A stretch of 64,000 nt of DNA from Actinomyces sp. oral taxon 414 (lineage in GTDB: Bacteria; Actinomycetota; Actinomycetes; Actinomycetales; Actinomycetaceae). Location of the stretch: positions 806,001 to 870,000 of the forward strand of contig NZ_CP012590.1 of assembly GCF_001278845.1 (NCBI RefSeq). The letters run 5' to 3'. Under the pieces are notes generated by a model. It worked only from the letters and a program-made list of their open reading frames with translations. It was not told the origin of the DNA and searched no databases. The translations under genes and the position numbers were made by a program. Positions 22,155 to 30,866 of the stretch are shown here, piece after piece (position 1 is the first letter of the stretch; the number at the start of each line of letters is the position of its first letter).

Positions 22155-22203
22155 GGTCACTATGCGAGCCGCGCGTCTCGCATGGTGACCGCGCCCGTAG
22201 GGT
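22155..22203 (+). promoter_or_regulatory. leuB: leuB promoter with inverted repeat
   Basis: Arms GGTCACTATGCGAG (22155-22168) and CTCGCATGGTGACC (22177-22190) match at 13 of 14 positions. The right arm overlaps where a -35 box would be. TAGGGT at 22198-22203 is 6 bases before the start codon, suggesting a leaderless mRNA. The repeat contains the motif shared with ilvB. Confidence 0.5.
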
Positions 22204-22209
22204 GGGGCC

Positions 22210-23271
22210 ATGACGCAGACCATTGAGCTCGCAGTGATCCCGGGTGACGGCATCGGCAAGGAGGTCGTGCCCGAGGGCCTGAAGGTCCTGGCCGCCGCCC
22301 TGGAGGGGACCGGCGTCGAGGTCGCCACCACCGACTTCGACCTCGGCGCCGACCGCTGGCACCGCACCGGCGAGACTCTCACCGATGCCGACCTGGAGGC
22401 CATCAAGGGCCACGACGCCATCCTCCTGGGCGCCGTCGGCGACCCCTCCGTCCCCTCCGGTGTCCTGGAGCGCGGCCTGCTGCTGCGCCTGCGCTTCGCC
22501 CTGGACCACTACGTCAACCTGCGCCCGGCCACGTACTACCCGGGCTCGCCCACGCCCCTGGCCGATCCGGGCGAGATCGACTTCGTGGTCGTGCGCGAGG
22601 GCACCGAGGGCCTGTACTGCGGCAACGGGGGAGTGGTGCGCGCGGGCACGCCCCACGAGATCGCCACCGAGGTGAGCGTCAACACCGCCTACGGGGTCGA
22701 GCGCGTCGTGCGCTACGCCTTCGAGCGGGCCCGCGCCCGCCGGGGCCGCCTCACGCTGGTCCACAAGCACAATGTGCTCGTCAACGCCGGCCACCTGTGG
22801 CGGCGCACCGTCGAGGCCGTGGGCGCGCAGTACCCCGACGTCGCCGTCGACTACAACCACGTCGACGCCGCCGCCATCTACATGGTCACCGACCCGGGCC
22901 GCTTCGACGTCATCGTCACCGACAACCTCTTCGGCGACATCCTCACCGACGAGGCCGGCGCCGTCACCGGCGGCATCGGGCTGGCCGCCTCGGGCAACAT
23001 CAACCCGGACGGCGCCCTCCCCTCCATGTTCGAGCCCGTCCACGGCTCCGCCCCCGACATCGCCGGGCGGGGCGAGGCGGACCCGACCGCCACCATCGGC
23101 GCCGTGGCCATGCTGCTGGAGCACCTCGGCCGGGCCGACGACGCCGCCCGGGTGCGCGCCGCCGTGAGGGCCGACATGGCGGCCCGGGCCGAGGCGAACG
23201 GGGCCGGGGCGCCCCTGGTGCGCTCCACGAGCGAGATCGGCGACGCGATCGCGGCCGCCCTGCGGCGCTGA
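22210..23271 (+). CDS. leuB: 3-isopropylmalate dehydrogenase
   Basis: This NAD-dependent enzyme oxidises and decarboxylates 3-isopropylmalate in leucine synthesis; 353 residues. It starts with [14 protein letters not shown], has the substrate-binding arginine region [14 protein letters not shown], and the family signature [20 protein letters not shown] with the metal-binding acids. No Shine-Dalgarno precedes the ATG. ilvE follows 152 bases later. Confidence 0.95.
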   Translation: MTQTIELAVIPGDGIGKEVVPEGLKVLAAALEGTGVEVATTDFDLGADRWHRTGETLTDADLEAIKGHDAILLGAVGDPSVPSGVLERGLLLRLRFALDHYVNLRPATYYPGSPTPLADPGEIDFVVVREGTEGLYCGNGGVVRAGTPHEIATEVSVNTAYGVERVVRYAFERARARRGRLTLVHKHNVLVNAGHLWRRTVEAVGAQYPDVAVDYNHVDAAAIYMVTDPGRFDVIVTDNLFGDILTDEAGAVTGGIGLAASGNINPDGALPSMFEPVHGSAPDIAGRGEADPTATIGAVAMLLEHLGRADDAARVRAAVRADMAARAEANGAGAPLVRSTSEIGDAIAAALRR

Positions 23272-23423
23272 CGGGCGGGACCGCGGCGGTGCGGGGGACC
23301 GGCGTCCCGGCGGCGCCGGGCGGCGTGCGGCTGACGGCGGGGCTGCACGACGGCGGGGCGCCGGACCGGGTCGGCATGCGGTCATCGCCGACCGGCCACT
23401 GATCGCGGCGGTAGGGTGGGTCC

Positions 23424-24593
23424 ATGTCCACGACTCCGGCCGCCGCGCCCGCACCCGGCCCCGTTCCCACGCCCCTCGCCCGCGCCGCCGCAGTCCCGGT
23501 CCCGCCCGCCGACTCCCTGGCCGGCCGCTTCCCACTGACCCCCAACCCGAGCGCCGCCGACGACGCCGCCCGCGCCCGGGCGCTGAGGGACCTCCACTTC
23601 GGCTCCGTCTTCACCGACCACATGGCCCACGCCCGCTGGACGCGCGACGGGGGCTGGGGCGAGCACGGCATTATCCCCTTCGGGAATCTCAGCCTGTCCC
23701 CGGCCGCCGCCGTCCTGCACTACGGGCAGGAGATCTTCGAGGGCATTAAGGCCTACCGCCACGATGACGGCGGCGTGTGGACCTTCCGCCCCCGCTACAA
23801 CGCGGCCCGCCTGGCCGCCTCGGCCCGTCGCCTGGCCCTGCCCGAGCTGCCCGAGGAGGACTTCATCGCCTCCTTGGTCGACCTCGTGCGCGCCGACGAG
23901 GCCTGGGTGCCCGACGGCGAGGGGCAGTCGCTCTACCTGCGCCCCTACGCCTTCGCCTCGGAGGCCTTCCTGGGGGTGCACGCCGCCGACGCCGTCGAGT
24001 ACTACGTCATCGCCTCCCCGTGCGGCGCCTACTTCCCCCACGGCCTGCAGCCCATCAGCATCTGGGTCACCCGGGAGTACCACCGCGCCGGGCGCGGCGG
24101 CACGGGCGCGGCCAAGACGGGAGGCAACTACGCCTCCTCACTCCTGCCCCAGCAGGAGGCCGCCGCGCAGGGCTGCGACCAGGTCTGCTTCCTCGACGAC
24201 GTCACCCAGGCCAATCTCGAGGAGCTCGGCGGCATGAACATTATGGTCGTGAACGCCGACGGCACCGTGCGCACCCCGCGCCTGACGGGCACGATCCTGG
24301 AGGGCTCGACCCGCAGCGCCATCATCACGCTCCTGGCCGACGCCGGGCGCGAGGTCGTGGAGGATACGATCAGCCTGGAGGGCCTGCTCTCCGACATCGC
24401 CTCCGGGGCGGTCACCGAGGTCTTCGCCTGCGGCACCGCCGCCGTCGTCGTGCCACTGGGGCGCCTCAAGGGCGAGGGCTTCGACGTGAGCATCGACGGG
24501 CGCGAGGTCACCCGCCACATCCACGACCGCCTCACCTCCATCCAGTACGGGCGCGCCGAGGATCCCCACGGGTGGATGTACCGCCTCGTATGA
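23424..24593 (+). CDS. ilvE: branched-chain amino acid aminotransferase
   Basis: This is a fold-type IV PLP enzyme of 389 residues that transaminates the oxo-acids of Val, Leu and Ile. The PLP lysine lies in AAKTGGNYA, followed by the conserved QVCFLDD and ELGGMNIMVV segments. The ATG is preceded by TAGGGT at 23412-23417 with 6 bases between, and there is no Shine-Dalgarno, so it probably has its own leaderless transcript. Confidence 0.94.
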   Translation: MSTTPAAAPAPGPVPTPLARAAAVPVPPADSLAGRFPLTPNPSAADDAARARALRDLHFGSVFTDHMAHARWTRDGGWGEHGIIPFGNLSLSPAAAVLHYGQEIFEGIKAYRHDDGGVWTFRPRYNAARLAASARRLALPELPEEDFIASLVDLVRADEAWVPDGEGQSLYLRPYAFASEAFLGVHAADAVEYYVIASPCGAYFPHGLQPISIWVTREYHRAGRGGTGAAKTGGNYASSLLPQQEAAAQGCDQVCFLDDVTQANLEELGGMNIMVVNADGTVRTPRLTGTILEGSTRSAIITLLADAGREVVEDTISLEGLLSDIASGAVTEVFACGTAAVVVPLGRLKGEGFDVSIDGREVTRHIHDRLTSIQYGRAEDPHGWMYRLV

Positions 24594-24662
24594 GGTGTGA
24601 TCCTCGACGCCGGGTTCCGTGCACCATGGGTGCCGGGCCCGGACCTGTGGTCCTATAAACCC

Positions 24663-25784
24663 ATGAGCGACAGCACCCCGAGCCCGAGCGCCGTCTCCGC
24701 GCCAACCCCCGAGGAACCGGCGTCGGCCGCCTCTGCCGACGAGGAGGATGAGGCCCCGCCGCGCCGCCCCGGGCGCGCGTGGAGGATCGGGCTCGTCTCG
24801 GTCCTGGCCGTGGTCCTGGTCCTCGTGCTGGGGGTGGGGGCCCTGGGCCTGTGGCTGCGCCACTCGCTGGGCTCCAGGATCGAGACGATTGACGACCCCT
24901 TCTCGGCGATCTCGACGCGCGCCCCCCAGCAGCCCGTGAGCGCGGACCGGAAGCCGGCGACCAATATCCTCCTGCTGGGCTCGGACTCGCGCATCAGCGC
25001 CGGCGACCCCTCCCAGTGGGAGGCCGGGGCCCAGCGCACCGATGCGATTATGATCGTCCAGGTCAGCGGCGACCGCCAGGAGGTCTCCGTGGTGTCCATA
25101 CCGCGCGACACCTGGGTGGAGGTGCCCGGCTACGGCCAGGCCAAGATCAATGCCGCCTACTCCTACGGCGGCCCCAGCCTGGCCATCCAGACCGTCGAGC
25201 AGCTCACCGGCGTGCACATCGACCACTTCGTCATCGCCGACTTCGAGTCCTTCGAGGCCCTGACTGACGAGATCGGCGGCGTCGTCATCAATCTCAAGAC
25301 CCCCCAGACCCTGGCCGGCACGCAGTTCCCGGCCGGCGCCCAGCGCCTGAACGGCGCCCAGGCGCTGGCCTACACGCGCGAGCGCAAGAGTCTGCCGGGC
25401 GGGGACTTCGACCGCATCAACCGCCAGCAGTCCTGGATGCGGGCCATCGTCTCCCAGGTCCTGCACGGCGGGATCCTGACCGACCCGACCAAACTCTACG
25501 GCTTCCTGTCCGCCGTCGTGCGGACCATGGCGGTGGACGAGGGCTTCACCATCGACGAGATGCAGTCCCTGGCGATCGACCTGCGCGGCCTGCGCTCGCG
25601 CAATATCAACTTCCTCACCATTCCCACGGCCGGGACGGGCACGAGCGACGACGGCCAGTCCATCGTCGTGCGCGACGAGACCGCCGACACACCGTTCTAC
25701 CAGGCCCTCGCCGCCGACACGGTCCAGGAGTATCTTGAGGCCCATCCCGACGCCGTCCCGCGGTTGCCCGGCACGGCGAACTGA
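24663..25784 (+). CDS. LytR-CpsA-Psr (LCP) family glycopolymer ligase
   Basis: This is a membrane-anchored enzyme of 373 residues expected to attach lipid-linked glycopolymers, here the capsule or wall polysaccharide, to peptidoglycan. It has a charged Pro/Ala-rich cytoplasmic tail, one membrane helix (about residues 42-64), then the LCP domain. Family residues are visible in VSIPRDTWVEVPG and in ALAYTRERKSLPGGDFDRINRQQ, whose arginines bind the pyrophosphate. The start at 24663 follows TATAAACCC; an upstream in-frame reading from 24597 lacks signals. It is the first gene of the capsule region. Confidence 0.9.
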   Translation: MSDSTPSPSAVSAPTPEEPASAASADEEDEAPPRRPGRAWRIGLVSVLAVVLVLVLGVGALGLWLRHSLGSRIETIDDPFSAISTRAPQQPVSADRKPATNILLLGSDSRISAGDPSQWEAGAQRTDAIMIVQVSGDRQEVSVVSIPRDTWVEVPGYGQAKINAAYSYGGPSLAIQTVEQLTGVHIDHFVIADFESFEALTDEIGGVVINLKTPQTLAGTQFPAGAQRLNGAQALAYTRERKSLPGGDFDRINRQQSWMRAIVSQVLHGGILTDPTKLYGFLSAVVRTMAVDEGFTIDEMQSLAIDLRGLRSRNINFLTIPTAGTGTSDDGQSIVVRDETADTPFYQALAADTVQEYLEAHPDAVPRLPGTAN

Positions 25785-25868
25785 CGTCCCCGAGGAGAAG
25801 CCCCGTCCCTGCGCACAGAAAGCGATATTCTACAGGACTATTCGTGACCCGATGATCAGGAGGCTCCA

Positions 25869-25958
25869 GTGACCCGCCATGCACGTCGCCGCACTGCGCG
25901 GCCGGGAGCACAGGCGCGCGCGGGGCGCCGCGCGTCGGAGTGGGCGGTGGACCCATGA
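25869..25958 (+). CDS. 29-residue arginine-rich leader ORF
   Basis: GTG is preceded by AGGAGG (25858-25863), the best ribosome site in this area. The product (MTRHARRRTARPGAQARAGR then RASEWAVDP) has nine arginines. It ends in TGA overlapping the ATG of the tyrosine kinase gene, which itself has no good Shine-Dalgarno. Translational coupling, and possibly attenuation, is inferred. Confidence 0.5.
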   Translation: MTRHARRRTARPGAQARAGRRASEWAVDP

Positions 25959-27556
25959 GCATCGAGGGCCTACTCAAGCTGACGCGGCGCCGCGTGGGAA
26001 CCATTGTCACGGGGATCCTCCTGGGCGTGGCCCTCGCCGCCGGCCTGCTGTGGATGACGCCCACGTCCTTCACGGCCTCGGCCGTGGCCTACGTGCGCGT
26101 CGTGGTGCCGGCGGGCGACTCGCCGCAGAACCAGTCGTACTCCTACTACACGGCGTCCCAGCTCGCGACCCAGAAGGTCAAGGCCTTCGTGTCGGTCTTC
26201 ACCTCGGAGGCCGTCGCCCGGGGCGTGATCGACTCCCTCGGGCTCACCATGACGCCCGTGCAGCTGTCGCACTCGCTGACCGCCACCAACCAGGACGACT
26301 CGTTGACGATCACCGTGTCTGCCACGGCCTCGACGGCCGACGACGCCCAGAGGATCGCCGACGAGGTGGTGCGCCAGTCCCAGACCCAGGTCAAAAGGCT
26401 CGAAGGGGAGGACTCGCCGGTGGACGTCGTCCTCATGTCCCCCTCCAGCCTGTCGGCGACGACCCGGCAGCCCTCGACCCCGAGATACCTCGCCGTGGGC
26501 GCGCTGGGGGGCGTCCTGCTCGGCTACGCCGGGGCGACCCTGGTCTCGATGCTGGACAAGCGCATACGCTCCTCCTCGGACCTGTCCGAGGTCGTCGACA
26601 TCCCGGTCATCGGCGTGATCCCCAGCTCGGAGGCGCTGTCGGCGCGCTCCCGCGACGGATCGGTCGACCCCCGCGTGGAGGAGTCCCTGCGCAAGCTGCG
26701 CACGAACCTGCGCTACGCCGGCGCCGGCATTGACGAGGGGCTGCGCAGCCTCGTGGTCTCCTCCTGCGTCCAGGACGAAGGTAAGTCGACCGTCGCCGTG
26801 AACCTCGCCAGGGTCATGGCGCTGGCGGGCCAGGAGGTCATTCTCATTGAGGGCGACCTGCGCCGGCCCCGGCTCAGGAGGCTCTTCAACGCGGGCAAGA
26901 ACCGCCCCGGCCTGGCCCAACTGCTGGTGGGCGCAACGCCCCTGGAGAGCGCCCTGGTCGCCACCCCCGTCCCCGGACTGCGGGTGATCCTCGCCGGCGA
27001 CTCGCCCCCCAACCCCTCCGAGCTGCTCGGCTCCTCACGACTGTCCGAGCTGGTGAAGTACCTGGCGGCGGACCATGTCGTGATCATTGACGCCCCTCCC
27101 GTCCTGCCGGTCACCGACGCCGTCGCGCTGGCCGAGCACGTCGACGGCATGCTCATGATCGTGCGGGCCGGGCGCACGACCTCCGACCAGCTGCGCCAGG
27201 CCATGACCACCCTGACGCGCGGGGGCGGCAAAGTGATCGGACTGGTCCTCAACCAGGTGTCGGTCTCGGCCCTGGGGAAGTTCCGCTACGGGGGATCCGA
27301 CTACTACTTCGAACACGAGTACCGGGAGGATCCCGAGCCGCAGGACCGCCCCGCGCGCGCGCCCGGCGGCGCGGGGCGGGCGGCGCGGACCCCGGAGCCG
27401 CCCGAGGAGGCGCACCGCCCTGCGAGGGGCGAGAGGCGGGGGCCGCAGGTGTCGACCGCCGCCGATTTCGTGGCCATGCTGGAACAGCAGCGCGCCGAGG
27501 GCCCCCGTTCCCCCGATGCGTCGGCGCGGACCCCCAGGGGGAAGCGCAGACGGTGA
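25955..27556 (+). CDS. polysaccharide chain-length regulator / tyrosine autokinase (Wzz-BY-kinase)
   Basis: This is a single-chain bacterial tyrosine kinase controlling capsule polymer length and export, 533 residues. The N-terminal Wzz-like domain lies between two membrane helices (about 16-35 and 180-205). The cytoplasmic kinase has Walker A (CVQDEGKSTVAVNLA), Walker A' (VILIEGDLRRP) and Walker B (VVIIDAPPVLP). A tyrosine cluster (FRYGGSDYYFEHEY) near residue 450 is the likely autophosphorylation site. A proline/arginine-rich tail follows. The start overlaps the leader ORF; a GTG at 25940 is an alternative. The phosphatase downstream would reverse its phosphorylation. Confidence 0.9.
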   Translation: MSIEGLLKLTRRRVGTIVTGILLGVALAAGLLWMTPTSFTASAVAYVRVVVPAGDSPQNQSYSYYTASQLATQKVKAFVSVFTSEAVARGVIDSLGLTMTPVQLSHSLTATNQDDSLTITVSATASTADDAQRIADEVVRQSQTQVKRLEGEDSPVDVVLMSPSSLSATTRQPSTPRYLAVGALGGVLLGYAGATLVSMLDKRIRSSSDLSEVVDIPVIGVIPSSEALSARSRDGSVDPRVEESLRKLRTNLRYAGAGIDEGLRSLVVSSCVQDEGKSTVAVNLARVMALAGQEVILIEGDLRRPRLRRLFNAGKNRPGLAQLLVGATPLESALVATPVPGLRVILAGDSPPNPSELLGSSRLSELVKYLAADHVVIIDAPPVLPVTDAVALAEHVDGMLMIVRAGRTTSDQLRQAMTTLTRGGGKVIGLVLNQVSVSALGKFRYGGSDYYFEHEYREDPEPQDRPARAPGGAGRAARTPEPPEEAHRPARGERRGPQVSTAADFVAMLEQQRAEGPRSPDASARTPRGKRRR

Positions 27557-27665
27557 TGGGCGGGCGGCGGCTGCGCCCGGACTGTGAGGCGCGTGGCATG
27601 CGGCGTTCGCGATCGGGCGGCGCGGCCGCGGCCGCGCGCGCCCTGCGGCAGTGCGGGTCGCGCAG

Positions 27666-28379
27666 ATGACGCGCCGTCCCCAGTGGCTCCCCGGCGGCGC
27701 GCGCGGGCAGGGCGGGACCGCCGTCGGCGCCCCCCGCGTCCTGTTCGTGTGCACCGGCAATATCTGCCGCTCCGCGCTGGCCGCCTGCTACTTCGGCGCC
27801 CGGCGGCAGACCGCCGGGATCGCCGTGTCGTCCGCCGGCACCCACGCCCTGGCCGGGCGCGCAATGGACGGGCCCATGGCGTCGCGCGCGCGCGCCCTGG
27901 GCCTGGACCCCTCCGGGCACCGCTCCCGCCAGGTGACCGGCAGGATCCTCAACGAATCGGACATTATCTTCACCTTCGGGCCCGAGCACTACGAGTGGAT
28001 ACTGGCGAACCACCCCGATGCGGTCGACCGCGTGCTGGAGCTCGGCCGGGCCGGGCACGCCCTGGCCCCCCTGTCCCGCCACCGCTACCTGTCCTGGGAT
28101 GCGCTGCCCGAACTGGTCGAGGAGCGCCGCCCCGCCGAGACGGCGGAGGACTGGATCGAGGACCCCTACGGGCGCGGGGCCGACGTGTACGGGGCCGTCA
28201 TGCGCAAGATCACGGGCAGCATCGACCTGCTCGCCGCGCGGGTCACGTGGAGGGCCGAGCCGGGGCGGGGCGGGCGGCGCCGGCGGGCCGGGTCGCCCGC
28301 CCCGCCGGCCGTCCCGCTCCGCGCGGCCCGGGGGCCGGATCGGGCGGAGCGGAGCCGGCCGGGCGCTCGTCGTACATGA
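27666..28379 (+). CDS. low-molecular-weight protein tyrosine phosphatase
   Basis: This enzyme probably dephosphorylates the BY-kinase. The P-loop FVCTGNICRS holds the catalytic Cys and Arg, and the general-acid Asp lies in EDPYGRG. The core of about 170 residues is normal; the C-terminus has an extra 45-residue Arg/Pro/Gly-rich tail. That tail is encoded by DNA overlapping 137 bases of the opposing polymerase gene. ATG 27666 is preferred over GTG 27651, but neither has a clear Shine-Dalgarno. Confidence 0.88.
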   Translation: MTRRPQWLPGGARGQGGTAVGAPRVLFVCTGNICRSALAACYFGARRQTAGIAVSSAGTHALAGRAMDGPMASRARALGLDPSGHRSRQVTGRILNESDIIFTFGPEHYEWILANHPDAVDRVLELGRAGHALAPLSRHRYLSWDALPELVEERRPAETAEDWIEDPYGRGADVYGAVMRKITGSIDLLAARVTWRAEPGRGGRRRRAGSPAPPAVPLRAARGPDRAERSRPGARRT

Positions 28380-29463
28380 GGACCCCCAGGCAGAGCATCA
28401 GAATGTTGTAATCGATATTCATCCACAAACGCTCGCTCAAACCGTAGGCGAACAGGCACGCCATGACCATGAGCAGAGGCGTATCGCCCACGCGCTGCAG
28501 CCTCCCGGCCAGCATGGCCATGAGCACCAGGAAGCACACGGTCGTCACCGCCCCCAGTCCGAGCACGAGATAGGCGTAGGCTGAATCCAGGGTGAGATTG
28601 CGGCTCGTCAGGTCGTTGCCGAACATGGTCACCGGCACCCGGCGCGAATGGCGGGCGATGTTCTTCAGCCGATTCGACAGCACCTCGTTGAGGATCAGCG
28701 CCGTCGGGTGACCGGAGACGTACAGGCGCACCGCGACATAGGTCAGGGCCCCGGCCAGGGACGGGAGGCACTGCGCGATCAGCCGGAACGCATTGCCGCG
28801 CAGCAGGTCCGGGCGCACGGTGTTGAGTCCGCTGAGCACCAGGGCGAGGACCACAATGATCTCGGCGGTCCGACTCCCCGACACCCGGTCGGTGGCCAGG
28901 GTGATCGCCACGACGACCGCCACCGGGGCCTTCGACCACCTCATCCGGTTGAGGTAGAGGATCTCCAGGCACAGCAGCGTGCAGGCCAGGCCCAGCGTAT
29001 TGGGGTTGGTGAACCCCATGGAGTGGCGCAGCCTGCCGCCCTCCTCCAACGACGTGGAGTCGGGGGCCAGCCCGAGGAACCCCAGGCAGAGCAGCGCGGG
29101 GATGAGGACGCTGCGCAGCGCCACGTCCAGGCGGACGCACCGGCGCAGCTCAATGCCCTTGGCGGCCGACAGGAGCAGGACGAGCTTAATGAGACTGAAA
29201 TCGTTGGAACTGCGGGCGACGAGCGCGGCCAGTATCCCGAAGCCGACAATAATGCCGATCTCCCGGGCCGTGTACATGGGCAGGCGGATAATGAGCCCGA
29301 ACAGGAGCAGGCCCAGCGACCCGTTCTCAATGAGCTTGAGGTACCCGCCCAGGCCCGCGATATGCCCGAAGAACGAGAACAGCAGGAAGATCGTGTACGA
29401 GATGCGGAAGATCCACAGCCCCACGTCCTGCCTGAGGACGGCCGCCTTCATCGTCGACATCAT
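28243..29463 (-). CDS. O-antigen/capsule polymerase (Wzy-like)
   Basis: This is a polytopic membrane protein of 406 residues with ten or more hydrophobic helices. The context SMGFTNPNTLGLACTLLCLE resembles the conserved Wzy region, and DRVSGSRTAEIIVVLAL the second. It would polymerise repeat units on the outer face of the membrane. Its start overlaps the flippase stop by ATGA. The last 40 residues are a Pro/Ala/Gly/Arg tail in the region overlapping the phosphatase gene. It is the last gene of the capsule operon. Confidence 0.85.
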   Translation of the reverse strand: MMSTMKAAVLRQDVGLWIFRISYTIFLLFSFFGHIAGLGGYLKLIENGSLGLLLFGLIIRLPMYTAREIGIIVGFGILAALVARSSNDFSLIKLVLLLSAAKGIELRRCVRLDVALRSVLIPALLCLGFLGLAPDSTSLEEGGRLRHSMGFTNPNTLGLACTLLCLEILYLNRMRWSKAPVAVVVAITLATDRVSGSRTAEIIVVLALVLSGLNTVRPDLLRGNAFRLIAQCLPSLAGALTYVAVRLYVSGHPTALILNEVLSNRLKNIARHSRRVPVTMFGNDLTSRNLTLDSAYAYLVLGLGAVTTVCFLVLMAMLAGRLQRVGDTPLLMVMACLFAYGLSERLWMNIDYNILMLCLGVLMYDERPAGSAPPDPAPGPRGAGRPAGRATRPAGAARPAPARPST

Positions 29464-30866
29464 GGGCGCAGCCCCAGGAAGTCCCTGACCAGGTACCTGC
29501 CGTGAATGAGGAGGAAGGCCGCCGCGTACGCGCCCGATGAGACCGCCAGGCGGGAGGCGGGCGACGCCGCCAGGCGCCCGGCCGCCAGGGCCGCCGCCGC
29601 CATGACCGCCGCCAGGAGCAGGTGACGGGCTAGCATGCCCAGATAACGGCGGGTCTCCAGATCGCGGCGGGTGGCGACGGACTGGTAGATCATAATGAAG
29701 TACTCGGCGGCAATGGTGCCGATGCAGGCGCCCACGGCCCCCAGACGGCCGATGAGCAGCAGATTCAGCCCCAGATTGAGCCCGGCCGCCCCGATCGTCG
29801 AGGCGATATACACCGCGTCCCGGCTGCGGGGGATGAGGTACTGGGTGCGCACGACGTTCGCCCAGGCGGAGGCCACCACGGTCAGGGCCAGGAGCCGGAG
29901 AATGAGACCGCTCCTGGCGAAGGCCGGGCCGAACAGGACGACGGCGGCGTCGTCGGCGACGACGACGAGACCCACGCCCATTGACGTACCCAGCATGAGG
30001 GCCAGGTTCATCGACTCGCGTATTGTCCCTTGGTAGTCCGAGCCCGGATCGGCCAGGATATGGGCCATGCGCGGCAGCATGACCACACCCAGCGCCGTAA
30101 TGACGGCGACGGGGATATTAATGATCTTCTCGGCATTCTCGAAGAATCCCAGTTCAGTGACCGAGGAGAGCGCACCGATCATGGTCTTGTCCATGACCCG
30201 GTAGACCGCGAAGGCCAGGACCGGGACGAACAGCGCCGTCACCCCCCGCAGGTGGGACAGGACCGCGCGCGCCGGCGGGCGGCGGGGGTCGATGCGGCGG
30301 GGCAGAAGGGCGAAGAGGTAGAGCTGGCTGACCAGGGTCGACCCCGCCATAATGAGGGCGTAGACCCACAGGTCGCCCGCCGAGCGGACGCACACGAAGA
30401 TGAGCAGCAGGGACAGGACCTTGACGACGAGGTTGCGGGCGATCGTCACCTTGAACTGCTCCAGGCCGAAGTAGAACCAGTTGACGTCGAAGCAGATGGA
30501 CAGCACGTGGATGAGCTGGACCAGGGCGATCGTCCTGTAGGCGGCGCCGAAGACGACGACGTAGACCGCGTAGCCGCCCACGGCGATCAGGTTGAGGACG
30601 ACCTGCAGGCAGTAGATCGAAGCGAACTCGGCCGAGGTGGCCGCCCGGTCGTCGCGGACCCGGGCGATCGAACGGGTCCCGTAATTATTGATGCCCAGCA
30701 TGCCGCCGAGCATGAACATGTAGGCGATCGAGTACGTGTAGGAGTAGATGCCCACATTGTCCACGCCCAGCACGCGCGAGATGTAGGGGACGGTGACCAG
30801 GGGGAAGACCAGGGTCAGACCCTGGTAGACGACATTGAGAAGGAAATTCTTGTTCTCGCTCTTCAT
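29460..30866 (-). CDS. polysaccharide flippase (Wzx, MOP superfamily)
   Basis: This is a 468-residue membrane protein with about twelve helices. It begins KNFLLNVVYQGLTLVFPLVT and PYISRVLGVDNVGIYSY, characteristic of Wzx-type translocases that flip undecaprenyl-linked repeat units. It overlaps both neighbours by four bases (ATGA), so it is tightly co-translated. Confidence 0.92.
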   Translation of the reverse strand: MKSENKNFLLNVVYQGLTLVFPLVTVPYISRVLGVDNVGIYSYTYSIAYMFMLGGMLGINNYGTRSIARVRDDRAATSAEFASIYCLQVVLNLIAVGGYAVYVVVFGAAYRTIALVQLIHVLSICFDVNWFYFGLEQFKVTIARNLVVKVLSLLLIFVCVRSAGDLWVYALIMAGSTLVSQLYLFALLPRRIDPRRPPARAVLSHLRGVTALFVPVLAFAVYRVMDKTMIGALSSVTELGFFENAEKIINIPVAVITALGVVMLPRMAHILADPGSDYQGTIRESMNLALMLGTSMGVGLVVVADDAAVVLFGPAFARSGLILRLLALTVVASAWANVVRTQYLIPRSRDAVYIASTIGAAGLNLGLNLLLIGRLGAVGACIGTIAAEYFIMIYQSVATRRDLETRRYLGMLARHLLLAAVMAAAALAAGRLAASPASRLAVSSGAYAAAFLLIHGRYLVRDFLGLRP

